Assembly (NCBI GenBank): GCA_945910225.1
Contig: CAMDYG010000001.1
Location: 1 to 64,000 of the forward strand
DNA: 64,000 nucleotides
Source of the DNA: an uncultured Eubacterium sp.
GTDB taxonomy: Bacteria; Bacillota; Clostridia; Lachnospirales; Lachnospiraceae
Direction: 5' to 3'
Part shown: in pieces, positions 45,915 to 56,628 of the stretch
How the letters are laid out: the number at the start of each line of letters is the position of its first letter
How positions within the stretch are numbered: the first letter of the stretch is position 1
Translations under genes and position numbers: made by a program
The notes under the pieces: generated by a model
Database searches by the model: none
Seen by the model: only the letters and a program-made list of their open reading frames with translations
Told to the model about the DNA's origin: nothing

Positions 45915-46718
45915 ATGAATATACTAATTGCGGATGATGAAGTGCTTGTGATGGAAGATATATATGATAAGGTAAAAAAGTTAAGACCAGATGATAATAT
46001 AAAGGCTTTTTCGCGTCCTTCACAGGTTTTGGAATATATAAAAGATAATAGCGTGGATATTGCATTTCTTGATATTAATATGGGTTCTGTAAGTGGGCTA
46101 GAGATAGCAAGAAAGATTAAACATATTAATCCTACAGTAAATATTATATTCATTACGGCATATTCGGAATATGCAATGGAGGCCATAGGATTAAGATGCA
46201 GTGGATATCTTATGAAGCCTGTTAATGATGAAGATATTGAGAGAGAGCTGGATATGTTAAGAAACCCTGTTGAAACACAGAGTATCAGAAAACAGGATAA
46301 AGGATTATTCTTTAAATGCTTTGGTAATTTTGATGTATTGTACAATGGAATTCCATTGAAATTTGAAAGGATTAAATCAAAAGAACTGATAGCATATCTT
46401 ATAGATCAGAGGGGAAGTTCTGTTACGGCTAATGAATTGTGTTCATCATTGTGGGAAAATTCAGATAATGATGCAAAAAATATGCAATATCTACAAAAAT
46501 TAAAACGAGATTTAATTAAAACGCTGAAATCATGTGATTCAGATGACGTATTTATTCATACAAGAAATAATTATGCGGTAGATCCTAACATGATTGCATG
46601 TGATTACTATGATTATATTGATGGAAGACCTGAGGGAATACGAGCGTATAATGGACAATATATGAATCAGTATTCGTGGGCTGAAGTAACAAAGGCTAAT
46701 CTTATAAACGAGAATTAA
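45915..46718 (+). CDS. Response regulator with SARP-like DNA-binding domain
   Basis: Residues 1-120 are a receiver domain: acidic pair Asp7/Asp8, phospho-acceptor Asp53 in IAFLDINMG, Thr in FITAYSEYAM and Lys in YLMKPVNDED. The output part (about 140-267) begins KCFGNFDVLYNGIPLKFERIK and continues with AYLIDQRGSSVTANELCSSLW, the winged helix of the SARP/BTAD type. Most LytS partners carry a LytTR domain, so this pairing is unusual. A strong terminator separates it from the giant surface-protein gene, so control of that gene would be in trans. Confidence 0.9.
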   Translation: MNILIADDEVLVMEDIYDKVKKLRPDDNIKAFSRPSQVLEYIKDNSVDIAFLDINMGSVSGLEIARKIKHINPTVNIIFITAYSEYAMEAIGLRCSGYLMKPVNDEDIERELDMLRNPVETQSIRKQDKGLFFKCFGNFDVLYNGIPLKFERIKSKELIAYLIDQRGSSVTANELCSSLWENSDNDAKNMQYLQKLKRDLIKTLKSCDSDDVFIHTRNNYAVDPNMIACDYYDYIDGRPEGIRAYNGQYMNQYSWAEVTKANLINEN

Positions 46719-46737
46719 TAACAGGATAATATGGCAG

Positions 46738-46773
46738 AAAGAGGCGGGAAATTTTTATTTTCCGCCTCTTTTT
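46738..46773 (+). terminator. Terminator of the two-component operon
   Basis: AAAGAGGCGG(G)AAA pairs with TTTCCGCCTCTTT, with one bulged G, around a short T-rich loop. A T run follows. Confidence 0.88.
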
Positions 46774-46876
46774 GTCCTATAGTTGTCCCATAAGCTGTGG
46801 TAAGTTAATGGTGTATAAAACGGACAAATGAATATTTTCAGAATATATTTTTGACGGATTTTAGGAGGAATGAGTT

Positions 46877-49800
46877 ATGAGGAGACTTACAAGGTGCTTC
46901 AACAAAAGGCTTGTTTCATTTCTTCTGACAATCGCAATGATAGCGGGAGAAATGATGAGCAATGGATTGATGCTTACAGCTAGAGCGGATATGTCTGCGC
47001 CTGTTTCACAACAGAATGTATCTGCACAGTCAGTTAATGGCATTAATCTTGGAAAACAGACAACAATAAAAAAAGGAGATGGAACCATAGCATATTCATT
47101 TGGAAATGCTGTGGTTAATTATTCTGGAAGCGGTATACGTTCAATGATGGTTATGCTTCCATACGAAGGAGATACTGCATGTACAATTAATCTTCCATCA
47201 GGATATTCACAGTTTACAGTGAACAATGAAACTGATGATTATAAGATAATTAATATTGCAGCAGGTACATCAGTACAGGATGTCCAGAATTATATAAGAA
47301 ACATAACATTTTCATTTAAAGATGATGTTATGCAGGATGATATAACATTTGTTATTGGTGAAACAGAGATTAAGGAAAAGTTATATTATAATTATGATAA
47401 TCAGCATTTTTATCAGTATGTTGATAATAAGATGTCATGGACCGATGCATATAAGGCTGCAAAGAGCACATATGTATTCAACACACAGGGACACCTTTAT
47501 GTTCCTGCTGATGTGCAATTTAGTGAACATGAATATTCATTCCTTTACAAAAATGTTCTTAATGAAGGGGAATATAATGGATGGATAGGAGTTACAAGAC
47601 TTAAATACAATGCATCGAAAGATACATTTGATAAGAAGTCAGCAGAAGATTTCAATTCAACAGTTGCATATGCATCGCCATATTATGCTCTCGATGGAAG
47701 AGGCAATAATGTACTTTTCAGATATAGTACTGTCCTTAGTAAAAAGTATAATAGTTTCAGCGGATTATTTAGTGCATTTGACAGATTTCATGCATTTACA
47801 GATCATTGTTATGCAGATTTATATATATGGCAGGTAACATGGAATCATGAAGATCCATATGAAGATTATCGATATTATGAACCAGTGTGGGATGCAGGTA
47901 AGTCTTGTGTAATGTTAAGGACTAAATATGGCAAATCAGGACTTGAATCGGGAAGCTGGGTTACAGAGAGTGAAAGTGGAAGTACAACAGATTATAATTA
48001 TGGATATTTTGTAGAGTATGGTATTGATTATAAGTCAGACAGTACATGGCAGAATGCAATTAATGCCACATCGGCTATTACTCCTGCAACTAAGATGATG
48101 AAGCCGTATATGTCAATAGATTATATTAATGAGGTATTTACAGGGTTTGAGGCAGGTAAGTCATACCTTTTAAAGGTTGATGGAATAGAGACAGATATGC
48201 CTTCAATATCAGATGATGGAACTGTTGCCATTCAGGAATCATGGATGGGTCAGATGGTTTCATTTGCAGTTAAAGGCAATGGAGAAACTACTATTGACAG
48301 TGATTATTATGAAATTAATGTTCCATCAAGACCAGGAGTGCCAATAGGAATTAAGGGTGACAACAGAACATTGGCAGGACTGACATCTTCAATGGAATAT
48401 AAAGCAGAAAATGACGACGAATGGACACCAGTAACCACATCAGTAGTCCAGAAACTTAAAGCAGGCAGATATTGTGTAAGAGTTGCAGCAACAACATCAT
48501 CATTTAAGTCTGGAATTACAGAGATTGAAGTTACAAAGGGCGGCGCAACATATGAACTTAATGTTAATAAGAAGGTAGATGTTGCTCTTGCAATTGGTAC
48601 AACAAGCGTTGATTATAGTGATTTTGAAAATGATCTGCGTGGATGTATAAGCAGATTGTATCCTGAGATCAGCCAGGATAATCTTAATATAATGGCTACA
48701 CAGGCTGTTGATGCGTCAAGCCAGAATAACTTTAAGTGGCTGCAGTTTGATCACTCTTCTAAAACTAATAGTAATACGTTTTCACAGGTATATACAGAAT
48801 CATCTGGAAATTTATATGGCTATAAAGATAATCATATAGTATCAGAAGAAAATGGGACAAAGCTTACTTTTTATGGATATGGTTCACCTTCATACGCTGA
48901 TTTCATGCTTTTAGAAAATGACCAGCAGACAAAGAAAAGCTTTTCTTTTGACATCAAGGAATATTTCGCAGCAGATGCCCTTTATGGAACGGGATTCTTC
49001 TTTAACTGTAACATGAAATATACTAATAGTTATTCAACTAAAGAGGCTGCATATAAGGCACATCAACTTCTTATGGATGGATATCTGATGGTCATTGAAT
49101 ATAATGGAAGCAGTGCAGCAGGTGTATCAATATATCAGTTTACTGATCTTAATCTGTATAACTTCCATAATGCCAGTGCTTCGATAAATTCTGTACTTGA
49201 TGGATTGAAAAAAAATGGGGCAACAGTGACACAGTTATCTCATGTTAATGCAAGTTCAACTGTATCGGCAGGAAACTTCAGTTATGGAACAGCGTTCAGA
49301 ACTTCAGATGATTTAAGAAGATTCAGGGTAGACGTAACACCAACATCAGTCAAGGTGTATTATATTGGATATGATGATCCAAATCATGATGTAGCAATGA
49401 CTAAGGCTGAAAAGTATAAATATGACACCGCAAATGAGCTAATATCATCTTTTGATAAAAAAGAGATGGAAAAATTTGACAATAAGAAATTCCCTGAAAA
49501 TGATAATGATATAAAGTCATATCTTTTAATCAGTGCAGAACTGAATGAAATGTATGGCGGAAGTGATTTTGGTCCTATGACCAAGTATGGTTCACATAAT
49601 TGTGAAAGACTTACCAAGGTGGAATACTCTAACCTCAGCATGACAATGGAACAGGTTAAATCATTGACAGAAACTCTTCGTCAGCCAGAATGGAACAACA
49701 ATACAGAAAAGTTTCTTATTAACCTTAATGAGGATCCAATCAATGATTTTGATAGTCCTTCAATAACCGCAGAACTTCTTAACAGACTGCAGAATGATGA

Positions 49801-52800
49801 TATATATTACATTGGATGGTGTTCAAGTAAGAATAGTGATAAGTCACTTTCTTTTTTGAAGAAGAATGACCTTAAAGGAAGCATAATAGATGTTGCAAGC
49901 ACATCAGTGGCAATTAATAAACAGACATATAATGTAGGTAATACTGTTGATTTAGGAGATGAAAGAACATATACAATATCATCTAAGTATGATGCCCAGA
50001 TAGTTGCTATAGCTAATGCAATATATGAAAGATACGCCAAGTCGTCAGGTAATAAAGATGTTGTTCTGCTTGATTCTGAAAAGAATGTCACAATATCTAA
50101 AGCAGATGTTACTAATACAGCAGATGAATACTGGCCTAATGGTAAGTGGAGAATTGACTATTATGATTCTGTCAGATTATCAGATGACAGTCAGCCTGTA
50201 ACATCAGAATGGATGTCAGATTATAGATGTGATTTTGATAAGACTGGTACATATAAGATATATTATGCAGCGCTTTCTGAGAATGAAGACGGAGTCGCTG
50301 ATGAACCATTAAAGACAGTTGTGGTTCATACGGCACCAACAGTTTCATTTACAAGTGCAATTGACACATCAGCTAAGAAGATTAATCTTGTAAGTAATTC
50401 ATATGATCCGGATGGAGATGATGAACTTAAATATGAATGGAAATATTGTGATCTTTCGGGTAGTAATGCAACCGAAAAGATTACTTTATCGTCAACTGGA
50501 AATACAGCAGAAATAACTAATCTGGTAGATGGACATATGTATCTTGTAACTCTTACTGTGACAGATTCATATGGAGCTTCCAATATATATTCATTGCAGG
50601 TTAATTATAGTTCGCAGAGCTCAAGCCAGGCGAAAGTTGCTCCTGTAGCATTCTTTACACTTGATAAATCAATGGTAATAACAAGTGCAGGTTCAGATGG
50701 AAGTATTAATATAACAGATACAAGCTATGATCCGCAGGCAGATACAATTACTTCTAGAGCATATACTTTGTATAAGCCAGATGGAACAACAATGGAACTT
50801 TCACCAGACGCTTCTGGCAAAGTTGTAATCAGCAAGACGCTTACAACGGGCAAATATTCTATAGGTCTTGTTGTAAAGAGTGCTAATGGAACATCAACTG
50901 AAGTTAAACGTTACTTTAATATTGTACAGGACAATAAGGCACCGGAGGCTTCTGCATCACTTGCGGAGGGTGTGCTTGCAAGAAACAATAATAAGGTTAC
51001 TCTTAGCTTTAAGGATGAAGGAGGCAGCGGATTTAAGAATTATAAGATAACTGTAACAGATTCTGAAAATACACCAGAGGATACAGAGTGGAATGTACCA
51101 AGTACTGATACATCTTCTGATGTAACTTTTAAGAATGAGAATGGCTCATATTATATTCATTATATTATTGAGGATAATGCTGGAAATACCAAGGCAGGAT
51201 ACTTTGGACCATATGTAAGAGAAGACTATATTGATACACCATATGATCTTTCATGGGATGCGGAAGTAACTCCTGTAATATCATGGAAGGGTGACAGCAG
51301 AATAGGAACAGTTTCAGGTACAGAGTATGTAATTAATATTTATAAGAATGGAAAGATATTTGACAGAATTAATACAACAGATACCAGATATACAGTTCCA
51401 GCAATTGTAAGAAGTGGAGAAGGTGAATATACATTTACAGTACAGGCAGTTGATAACGAGTACAATACTTATTCATCTTCAATAGCCAAATCGCCAGCAT
51501 TTAACTATAAAAAGCCTGATGGCATGGTTAATGTCAAAGGTGGAAAGTTAAATATCAGTTCTGGAAATATTACACAGGATGATCTTGATGAAGTATTTGG
51601 CGGATATGCAGAAATTGTCAGTGATAAGCCTCTTACAATCAGGATAAATGGAGACGTTGAATTAGATGAACCATTAGAGATATATGAAGATCCTGTAACA
51701 GAAGACGGAGCAGGTATTAATATAGATCTTAATGGACATGAATTTAAGGGTAAAGATGGTGATGAGGAGTCACCAGATGGAAAGGCTGCAATAACAGCAG
51801 GTTCTGATAATATTGATATTAATATTAAAGGTGATGGAGAAGTATCTGGTGGTAACGGATACAATGGAGAGACCGGAGGCAATGGCGGTAATGCCATTGA
51901 TTTCAAAAACACTACAGGTTGTTCATTTAGTAACGGACCAGATGCATCAGTCATTGGTGGCAATGGAGGTACAGGTTCAGAAAGTACCGGAGGCAATGGT
52001 GGTAATGCTATTGCAGGAAATGGCAGCACTGATGTAACAGGTAGCGGAAGCCTTAAAGGCGGAGATGGTGGTAATGGTGCAACTGCCGGAGGCAATGGCG
52101 GTAATGGTGTAGACCTTGCCGGTGGTAATGTTACAATTAACCAGCCAGGTTATGTCGGAGGCGGTAATGGCGGCTCTGGAGATAAAGGAGGCAATGGCGG
52201 TAATGGTATAGATCATAAAGGAAATAATCCTGATGATACTGTTACTATCAGACCGGGAACTAATGTTGAAGGTGGAATCGGTGGTAATGGCAATTATGGC
52301 AACGGCGGTAATGGCGGAACTGCTGCGGATACCAATTATGCAGATATTAATAACAAAGGTAATCTTGCTGGCGGTAATGGTGGCTCAAGCTCTAATGGAG
52401 CAGGAGGTAACGGCGGATCAGGAGCCAGATCAGAGAATGGTAATATTATTTCACTTATAAAAGACCCAGAAGGCGGAAGTGGCGGTATAGGTGCAGATGG
52501 TACAGCTGGAAATTCAGGTGACAGCCGTCATGATTCTGGCGAAACAGGAACGGGTGCTGGTGGAAATCTAGATATTACACAGCCTGATTTTGATGATCTG
52601 AGCCAAAAGGTTGATAATGGTGAAATGTCTGAAGATGAAGCAGCAAAACTTATCCTTGAAGCGCAGAAGAAAGGACAGGAAAAGGCAGATCAGATATTTG
52701 GAAAAGGCAATACTACATATGATGTAGAAACTAATACAATAATACTTAATAAAGATGTAGAACTTGAAGATACTGTTGAGATACCATCAGATATTAATAT

Positions 52801-55800
52801 AGATCTCAATGGACATAAGATTACAGGACCAGATGGAACAAAGGATTTACCAGACGGAAAACCGGCAATTAAGGTTACAGGTGATGATGTTGATCTTGGA
52901 ATTACTGACAGCAGTGAAGCAAAAGGTGGTTCTATCCAGGGTGGAAATGGAGCATCAGGTGGTAATACATCCACAGGAGGTTCATCAGAAGCTGGAAATG
53001 GAGCACCGGCTATTGCCTATGGTACTGGAAATGGAAAGTTAGATATTGGAGAAGGTACTAATATAAGTGGTGGTAACGGAGGTGATTCTTCAACTGGTTC
53101 AGCAGGAGATGGCGGTAACGCAGTTGATGCACCTAATGCAGATATTAATCTTGATGGTTCTGCATCCGGAGGTAATGGTGGTTCAGGAAATACATATGGC
53201 GGTAACGGCGGTGCCGGTGTAAATTCTGGCAATGGTAATGTTAACATCAATGAAAATGGACAGGCATCCGGAGGTAATGGCGGAAGCGGTAATGTTGGTG
53301 GTAATGGCGGTAATGGTATTACTGCTGATGGTTCAGGCAGCCAGCCGGGCTCTGGTAATGGTAAAGTTAATGTTAATCCATCCGCAGGAGTAAGCGGAGG
53401 CAATGGAGGAACAGGTATAACAGGTGCCGGTGGAAATGGTGGTAACGCAGTTGAATCTACTAATAAGGACGTAGATATTCCGGATGGAACTGCTAATCCA
53501 GGTAATGGAGGAACAGGTAAAACCGAATCTGGAAATGCAGGTCAGAATTCTTCAGTTAAGAATAAAGCTAATGGTGGAGAATTAAGACTTGATGATCTGT
53601 ATGATGATACTAAGACACCAGAAGAAATACAGGATATTCTTGATAATGTATTCGGAGCAGGTAATACATCTTTGATTAAGGATGAAGAAACAGGCAATAT
53701 AATAATTGACGTTAAAAACAATGTTGAGCTTGATAATCCGCTTGTAATAATTCCATCACAGAATGGTAAGAATGACATAACATTTAACCTTAATGGTAAT
53801 ACAATAAAGGGACCAGATGGAACAAAGCATTCACCAGACGGAAAACCAGCGATTAAGGTTGATGGCAATAATGTCAACATTACTATTGAAGATAATGGTA
53901 CTGGTGGAGGAATATCCGGTGGTAATGGATATAGTAACAAAGGAACAGATAATGATGGAAAAGGTGGTAACGGAGCAAGTGCTATTGACTTTGGAAATTC
54001 CGAGAATTCATCATTAGATGTGGCTCCAGGAGCAACAGTTTCAGGAGGAAAAGGTGGAGATGCTGTGTATGGACCAGCCGGAAATGGTGGCAGTGCAATA
54101 AGCAGTGATGTTTCATCTGATACAGATAAAGATAAGGCATTAGATATTACAATCGGCGGTAATGTCAGTGGCGGTAATGGCGGATACAGTGCCAAGGGAG
54201 AAGGTGGAAACGGCGGAAGCGCTGTAGCAGCCCCTAAGGCAGATATTAAGGTTCCTGAAAGCGGAACAGCTTCATCAGGTAATGGTGGTAACTCTGGAGC
54301 ATCAGATGCTAATGCTGGTAATGGTGGAAGCGTATTTGATGGTGATGACCAGAATATTGATGTATCAGGAAGAGTTAACCCAGGAAATGGAGGAACTAAT
54401 TCAAGAAATGATAACAATAATGGTTCGTCTTCAGGTATATCATCAGGTTCAGGCTCTCAGCCTAACTTTAATGTAATTACAGATAATAAGAAGGATGAGG
54501 ATACTAAAACATCATTTACAGGACCTTCAACAGTCAGGGTTGGCGAAGAATTTGAAGGTAAGCTTGATGTGAACAGTAAGTATGCTGATAATCCTTTTGT
54601 ATCTAAGCCAGATAATGTAACAGTTACGATTAACGGAAAAGAGCAGGATGTAGATGTTGTAACAGAAGAATGGGATGACAGTAATAAGCCTGATAAGATT
54701 ACTTACAACAAGAAGACAGGTGATCTGTATATTCCGGCTGATATGGTTACAGGAAGTGTAAGTATAAGTGATGAACCTGTTATTCCTGAAAGTTGTGAAG
54801 TTACTGATGATTTTGCAAAAGATAATAATAAGACAGTTGAAGATGTTATTAAGGATGCACTTATCGCTGGTGTAGAAGATATCGATATTAATACATCCGT
54901 AAAGATGGATGAAGATATAACAATACCAGAGAGAAGCAATGTAACTGTTAAAGAGGGGAATACAATATCTCCTAATGGAAATACAATTACAATTAAAGGA
55001 AGCCTTACTGTGGAAGGAGATGTTGATTACAGTAATGGAGGTAAGTTTATATTGCCAGATGGCACTGTTATAAATGAACATCCAAAGTCTGCAACAACAA
55101 AGAATTCAACAGTATATGATGAATCACACACAATAAAAGTTGATAATAATACGATTGAATCTGTTACTATTAATGGAAAAGAAACTGCATTTGATGAGAA
55201 CGGCAGAATTGATTTAACAGAGAATGGAAGGTATGTTATCAGAATTAAAGATAAGATTGGCGATGAAATAACATATATTATCAGGGTACTTGGTAAAGAT
55301 GAGGTGAATGGACTTAGAGAAGAAACAATAGATAAAGAGAAAACTTATATATATGGTGTAGGTGAGATTAATTTCAAAGTTGATAATAAAGCAAACAGCT
55401 TTACAGGTTCTGTAGTTAATTCTAAGACAACTATTGAAGCAATTCTTGACAAAGATAGCAGAGATATGGTATCAAAAGGTAGTCTTGTACAGATTAGAAC
55501 AGTTATTGATGATTCACAGGATGTAATTAATCCAGATGAGGCAGCTGGTATCCAGGCTGATATCGATAACTCACAGTACAGTTCTTATATTAATGCAGGA
55601 TTATTTGATATAACTCTCAACTATAAGATTGACGATAGTGATTGGATGAAGTGTACGGATCCAACTGATAAGGTAAGAATTATTCTTAATGTTCCGGAAC
55701 AGTTAAAGGGGCTTGATGCTGAATATGTAGTTGCAAGATACCATGATGGAGAAGTAACATATCTTGAGGATCTTGATGATTCAGCAGATACAATAACTAT

Positions 55801-55984
55801 TGAGACAGACAAGTTCTCAACTTATGCGGTATTATATAAGATTAATGATTCAGGTCAGACAGATTATGCTGTATCAGCAGCTACTGGAGATAATATGCCG
55901 GTAATGCCATTCGCAATACTTATGATGATTTCCTTGATTGGAATAGCGGGAGTTATTCTTAATAAAAAAAGGAGAATATTATAA
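46877..55984 (+). CDS. Giant surface protein (3035 residues), lectin-like and Gly/Asn-rich repeats
   Basis: A cell-surface protein with a long signal peptide (cleavage near residue 38 after TARA). Residues about 180-385 look like a C-type-lectin-like domain (SWTDAYKAAKSTYVFNTQGH, YNGWIGVTR, ending NYGYFVEYG). Residues about 1153-1250 resemble a PKD domain (SYDPDGDDELKYEW, VTLTVTDSYGA), followed by a second PKD-like, an Ig-like and an Fn3-like domain to about 1550. Three large units (about 1550-2535) each pair a beta-helix-like cap (INIDLNGHEFKG..., SPDGKAAI) with GGNGG-rich solenoid repeats. The end has AATGDN, one helix and KKRRIL, an anchor like that of the protein at 577. AGGAGG lies nine bases upstream. 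An adhesin or glycan-binding role is inferred. Confidence 0.85.
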   Translation: MRRLTRCFNKRLVSFLLTIAMIAGEMMSNGLMLTARADMSAPVSQQNVSAQSVNGINLGKQTTIKKGDGTIAYSFGNAVVNYSGSGIRSMMVMLPYEGDTACTINLPSGYSQFTVNNETDDYKIINIAAGTSVQDVQNYIRNITFSFKDDVMQDDITFVIGETEIKEKLYYNYDNQHFYQYVDNKMSWTDAYKAAKSTYVFNTQGHLYVPADVQFSEHEYSFLYKNVLNEGEYNGWIGVTRLKYNASKDTFDKKSAEDFNSTVAYASPYYALDGRGNNVLFRYSTVLSKKYNSFSGLFSAFDRFHAFTDHCYADLYIWQVTWNHEDPYEDYRYYEPVWDAGKSCVMLRTKYGKSGLESGSWVTESESGSTTDYNYGYFVEYGIDYKSDSTWQNAINATSAITPATKMMKPYMSIDYINEVFTGFEAGKSYLLKVDGIETDMPSISDDGTVAIQESWMGQMVSFAVKGNGETTIDSDYYEINVPSRPGVPIGIKGDNRTLAGLTSSMEYKAENDDEWTPVTTSVVQKLKAGRYCVRVAATTSSFKSGITEIEVTKGGATYELNVNKKVDVALAIGTTSVDYSDFENDLRGCISRLYPEISQDNLNIMATQAVDASSQNNFKWLQFDHSSKTNSNTFSQVYTESSGNLYGYKDNHIVSEENGTKLTFYGYGSPSYADFMLLENDQQTKKSFSFDIKEYFAADALYGTGFFFNCNMKYTNSYSTKEAAYKAHQLLMDGYLMVIEYNGSSAAGVSIYQFTDLNLYNFHNASASINSVLDGLKKNGATVTQLSHVNASSTVSAGNFSYGTAFRTSDDLRRFRVDVTPTSVKVYYIGYDDPNHDVAMTKAEKYKYDTANELISSFDKKEMEKFDNKKFPENDNDIKSYLLISAELNEMYGGSDFGPMTKYGSHNCERLTKVEYSNLSMTMEQVKSLTETLRQPEWNNNTEKFLINLNEDPINDFDSPSITAELLNRLQNDDIYYIGWCSSKNSDKSLSFLKKNDLKGSIIDVASTSVAINKQTYNVGNTVDLGDERTYTISSKYDAQIVAIANAIYERYAKSSGNKDVVLLDSEKNVTISKADVTNTADEYWPNGKWRIDYYDSVRLSDDSQPVTSEWMSDYRCDFDKTGTYKIYYAALSENEDGVADEPLKTVVVHTAPTVSFTSAIDTSAKKINLVSNSYDPDGDDELKYEWKYCDLSGSNATEKITLSSTGNTAEITNLVDGHMYLVTLTVTDSYGASNIYSLQVNYSSQSSSQAKVAPVAFFTLDKSMVITSAGSDGSINITDTSYDPQADTITSRAYTLYKPDGTTMELSPDASGKVVISKTLTTGKYSIGLVVKSANGTSTEVKRYFNIVQDNKAPEASASLAEGVLARNNNKVTLSFKDEGGSGFKNYKITVTDSENTPEDTEWNVPSTDTSSDVTFKNENGSYYIHYIIEDNAGNTKAGYFGPYVREDYIDTPYDLSWDAEVTPVISWKGDSRIGTVSGTEYVINIYKNGKIFDRINTTDTRYTVPAIVRSGEGEYTFTVQAVDNEYNTYSSSIAKSPAFNYKKPDGMVNVKGGKLNISSGNITQDDLDEVFGGYAEIVSDKPLTIRINGDVELDEPLEIYEDPVTEDGAGINIDLNGHEFKGKDGDEESPDGKAAITAGSDNIDINIKGDGEVSGGNGYNGETGGNGGNAIDFKNTTGCSFSNGPDASVIGGNGGTGSESTGGNGGNAIAGNGSTDVTGSGSLKGGDGGNGATAGGNGGNGVDLAGGNVTINQPGYVGGGNGGSGDKGGNGGNGIDHKGNNPDDTVTIRPGTNVEGGIGGNGNYGNGGNGGTAADTNYADINNKGNLAGGNGGSSSNGAGGNGGSGARSENGNIISLIKDPEGGSGGIGADGTAGNSGDSRHDSGETGTGAGGNLDITQPDFDDLSQKVDNGEMSEDEAAKLILEAQKKGQEKADQIFGKGNTTYDVETNTIILNKDVELEDTVEIPSDINIDLNGHKITGPDGTKDLPDGKPAIKVTGDDVDLGITDSSEAKGGSIQGGNGASGGNTSTGGSSEAGNGAPAIAYGTGNGKLDIGEGTNISGGNGGDSSTGSAGDGGNAVDAPNADINLDGSASGGNGGSGNTYGGNGGAGVNSGNGNVNINENGQASGGNGGSGNVGGNGGNGITADGSGSQPGSGNGKVNVNPSAGVSGGNGGTGITGAGGNGGNAVESTNKDVDIPDGTANPGNGGTGKTESGNAGQNSSVKNKANGGELRLDDLYDDTKTPEEIQDILDNVFGAGNTSLIKDEETGNIIIDVKNNVELDNPLVIIPSQNGKNDITFNLNGNTIKGPDGTKHSPDGKPAIKVDGNNVNITIEDNGTGGGISGGNGYSNKGTDNDGKGGNGASAIDFGNSENSSLDVAPGATVSGGKGGDAVYGPAGNGGSAISSDVSSDTDKDKALDITIGGNVSGGNGGYSAKGEGGNGGSAVAAPKADIKVPESGTASSGNGGNSGASDANAGNGGSVFDGDDQNIDVSGRVNPGNGGTNSRNDNNNGSSSGISSGSGSQPNFNVITDNKKDEDTKTSFTGPSTVRVGEEFEGKLDVNSKYADNPFVSKPDNVTVTINGKEQDVDVVTEEWDDSNKPDKITYNKKTGDLYIPADMVTGSVSISDEPVIPESCEVTDDFAKDNNKTVEDVIKDALIAGVEDIDINTSVKMDEDITIPERSNVTVKEGNTISPNGNTITIKGSLTVEGDVDYSNGGKFILPDGTVINEHPKSATTKNSTVYDESHTIKVDNNTIESVTINGKETAFDENGRIDLTENGRYVIRIKDKIGDEITYIIRVLGKDEVNGLREETIDKEKTYIYGVGEINFKVDNKANSFTGSVVNSKTTIEAILDKDSRDMVSKGSLVQIRTVIDDSQDVINPDEAAGIQADIDNSQYSSYINAGLFDITLNYKIDDSDWMKCTDPTDKVRIILNVPEQLKGLDAEYVVARYHDGEVTYLEDLDDSADTITIETDKFSTYAVLYKINDSGQTDYAVSAATGDNMPVMPFAILMMISLIGIAGVILNKKRRIL
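51533..54470 (+). repeat. Three Gly/Asn-rich repeat units within the giant gene
   Basis: Unit 1 starts near 51533, unit 2 near 52565 and unit 3 near 53570. Each has a roughly 100-residue cap with the pattern DLNGHxIxGPDG and PDGKPAIKV, followed by blocks of GGNGG, SGGNGG and GGNGGNAV spaced by short beta-type stretches (NVNIN, ADINLD, KVNVN) at about 34-40 residue periods. At DNA level GGTAATGGCGGTAATGGT-like strings recur, making recombination and assembly collapse likely. Confidence 0.85.
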
Positions 55985-55985
55985 T

Positions 55986-56522
55986 ATGAAAAAAATAATG
56001 ATTGCATCTGATATACATGGATCAGCATATTATTGCAGAAAACTGCTTGAAAGATTTCAGGAGGAGAGGCCAGACAGGCTTCTTCTTCTGGGAGATATAT
56101 TGTATCATGGCCCAAGAAATGACCTCCCTAAGGAATATGCACCAAAGGAAGTTATAGCTATGCTCAATCCATTAAAGAATGATATTATCTGTGTCAGGGG
56201 TAATTGTGATACAGAAGTTGATCAGATGGTTCTTGATTTTAATGTTCTTGCTGAACAGGCATATGTTAATTTTAATGACAGGTCTATAGTAATTGCTCAT
56301 GGTCATAAGCTTGATGAAAAGAATATTCCGGCATTAAAGGAAGGGGATATTCTTCTGTGTGGACATACACATGTTCCTAAATGTGAAAAGAGAGATTACT
56401 ATACCTATATGAATCCAGGTTCAGTATCTATTCCTAAAGAGAATTCAGAACACAGTTATATGATATTAGAAGATAAGTTCTACTGGAAGAATCTTGATGG
56501 AAATGTATATATGGAATACTGA
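55986..56522 (+). CDS. YfcE-type metallophosphoesterase
   Basis: A 178-residue calcineurin-like phosphodiesterase. Metal motifs are complete: ASDIHGS, LLLGDILYHGP, VRGNCDTEVD, IVIAHGHKLD and LCGHTHVPK. YfcE relatives cleave phosphodiesters of unknown physiological substrate. The ATG lies one base after the stop of the giant surface-protein gene, and GGAG is inside that gene's end. It is therefore probably co-transcribed with it, an odd pairing. Confidence 0.92.
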   Translation: MKKIMIASDIHGSAYYCRKLLERFQEERPDRLLLLGDILYHGPRNDLPKEYAPKEVIAMLNPLKNDIICVRGNCDTEVDQMVLDFNVLAEQAYVNFNDRSIVIAHGHKLDEKNIPALKEGDILLCGHTHVPKCEKRDYYTYMNPGSVSIPKENSEHSYMILEDKFYWKNLDGNVYMEY

Positions 56523-56628
56523 TATATTATATTTATTTAATACATTTTTAATTGCATTTATGAGTCGGTGTGTTACCATATGATTGTTGATGTTGACAGA
56601 CTTCAATATTCAGAAAGGGAATGTAGTT

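Noticed and set aside
51505..54417. Long proline-rich minus-strand frames across the Gly-rich region
   Set aside because: They mirror the GGNGG codons of the giant gene (Gly and Asn codons read backwards give Pro, Leu and Ser-rich frames) and have no ribosome-binding sites.
51533..54470. Short repeated DNA strings resembling a CRISPR array
   Set aside because: Repeats vary in length, stay in one reading frame and encode Gly/Asn-rich protein; there are no uniform spacers or cas genes.
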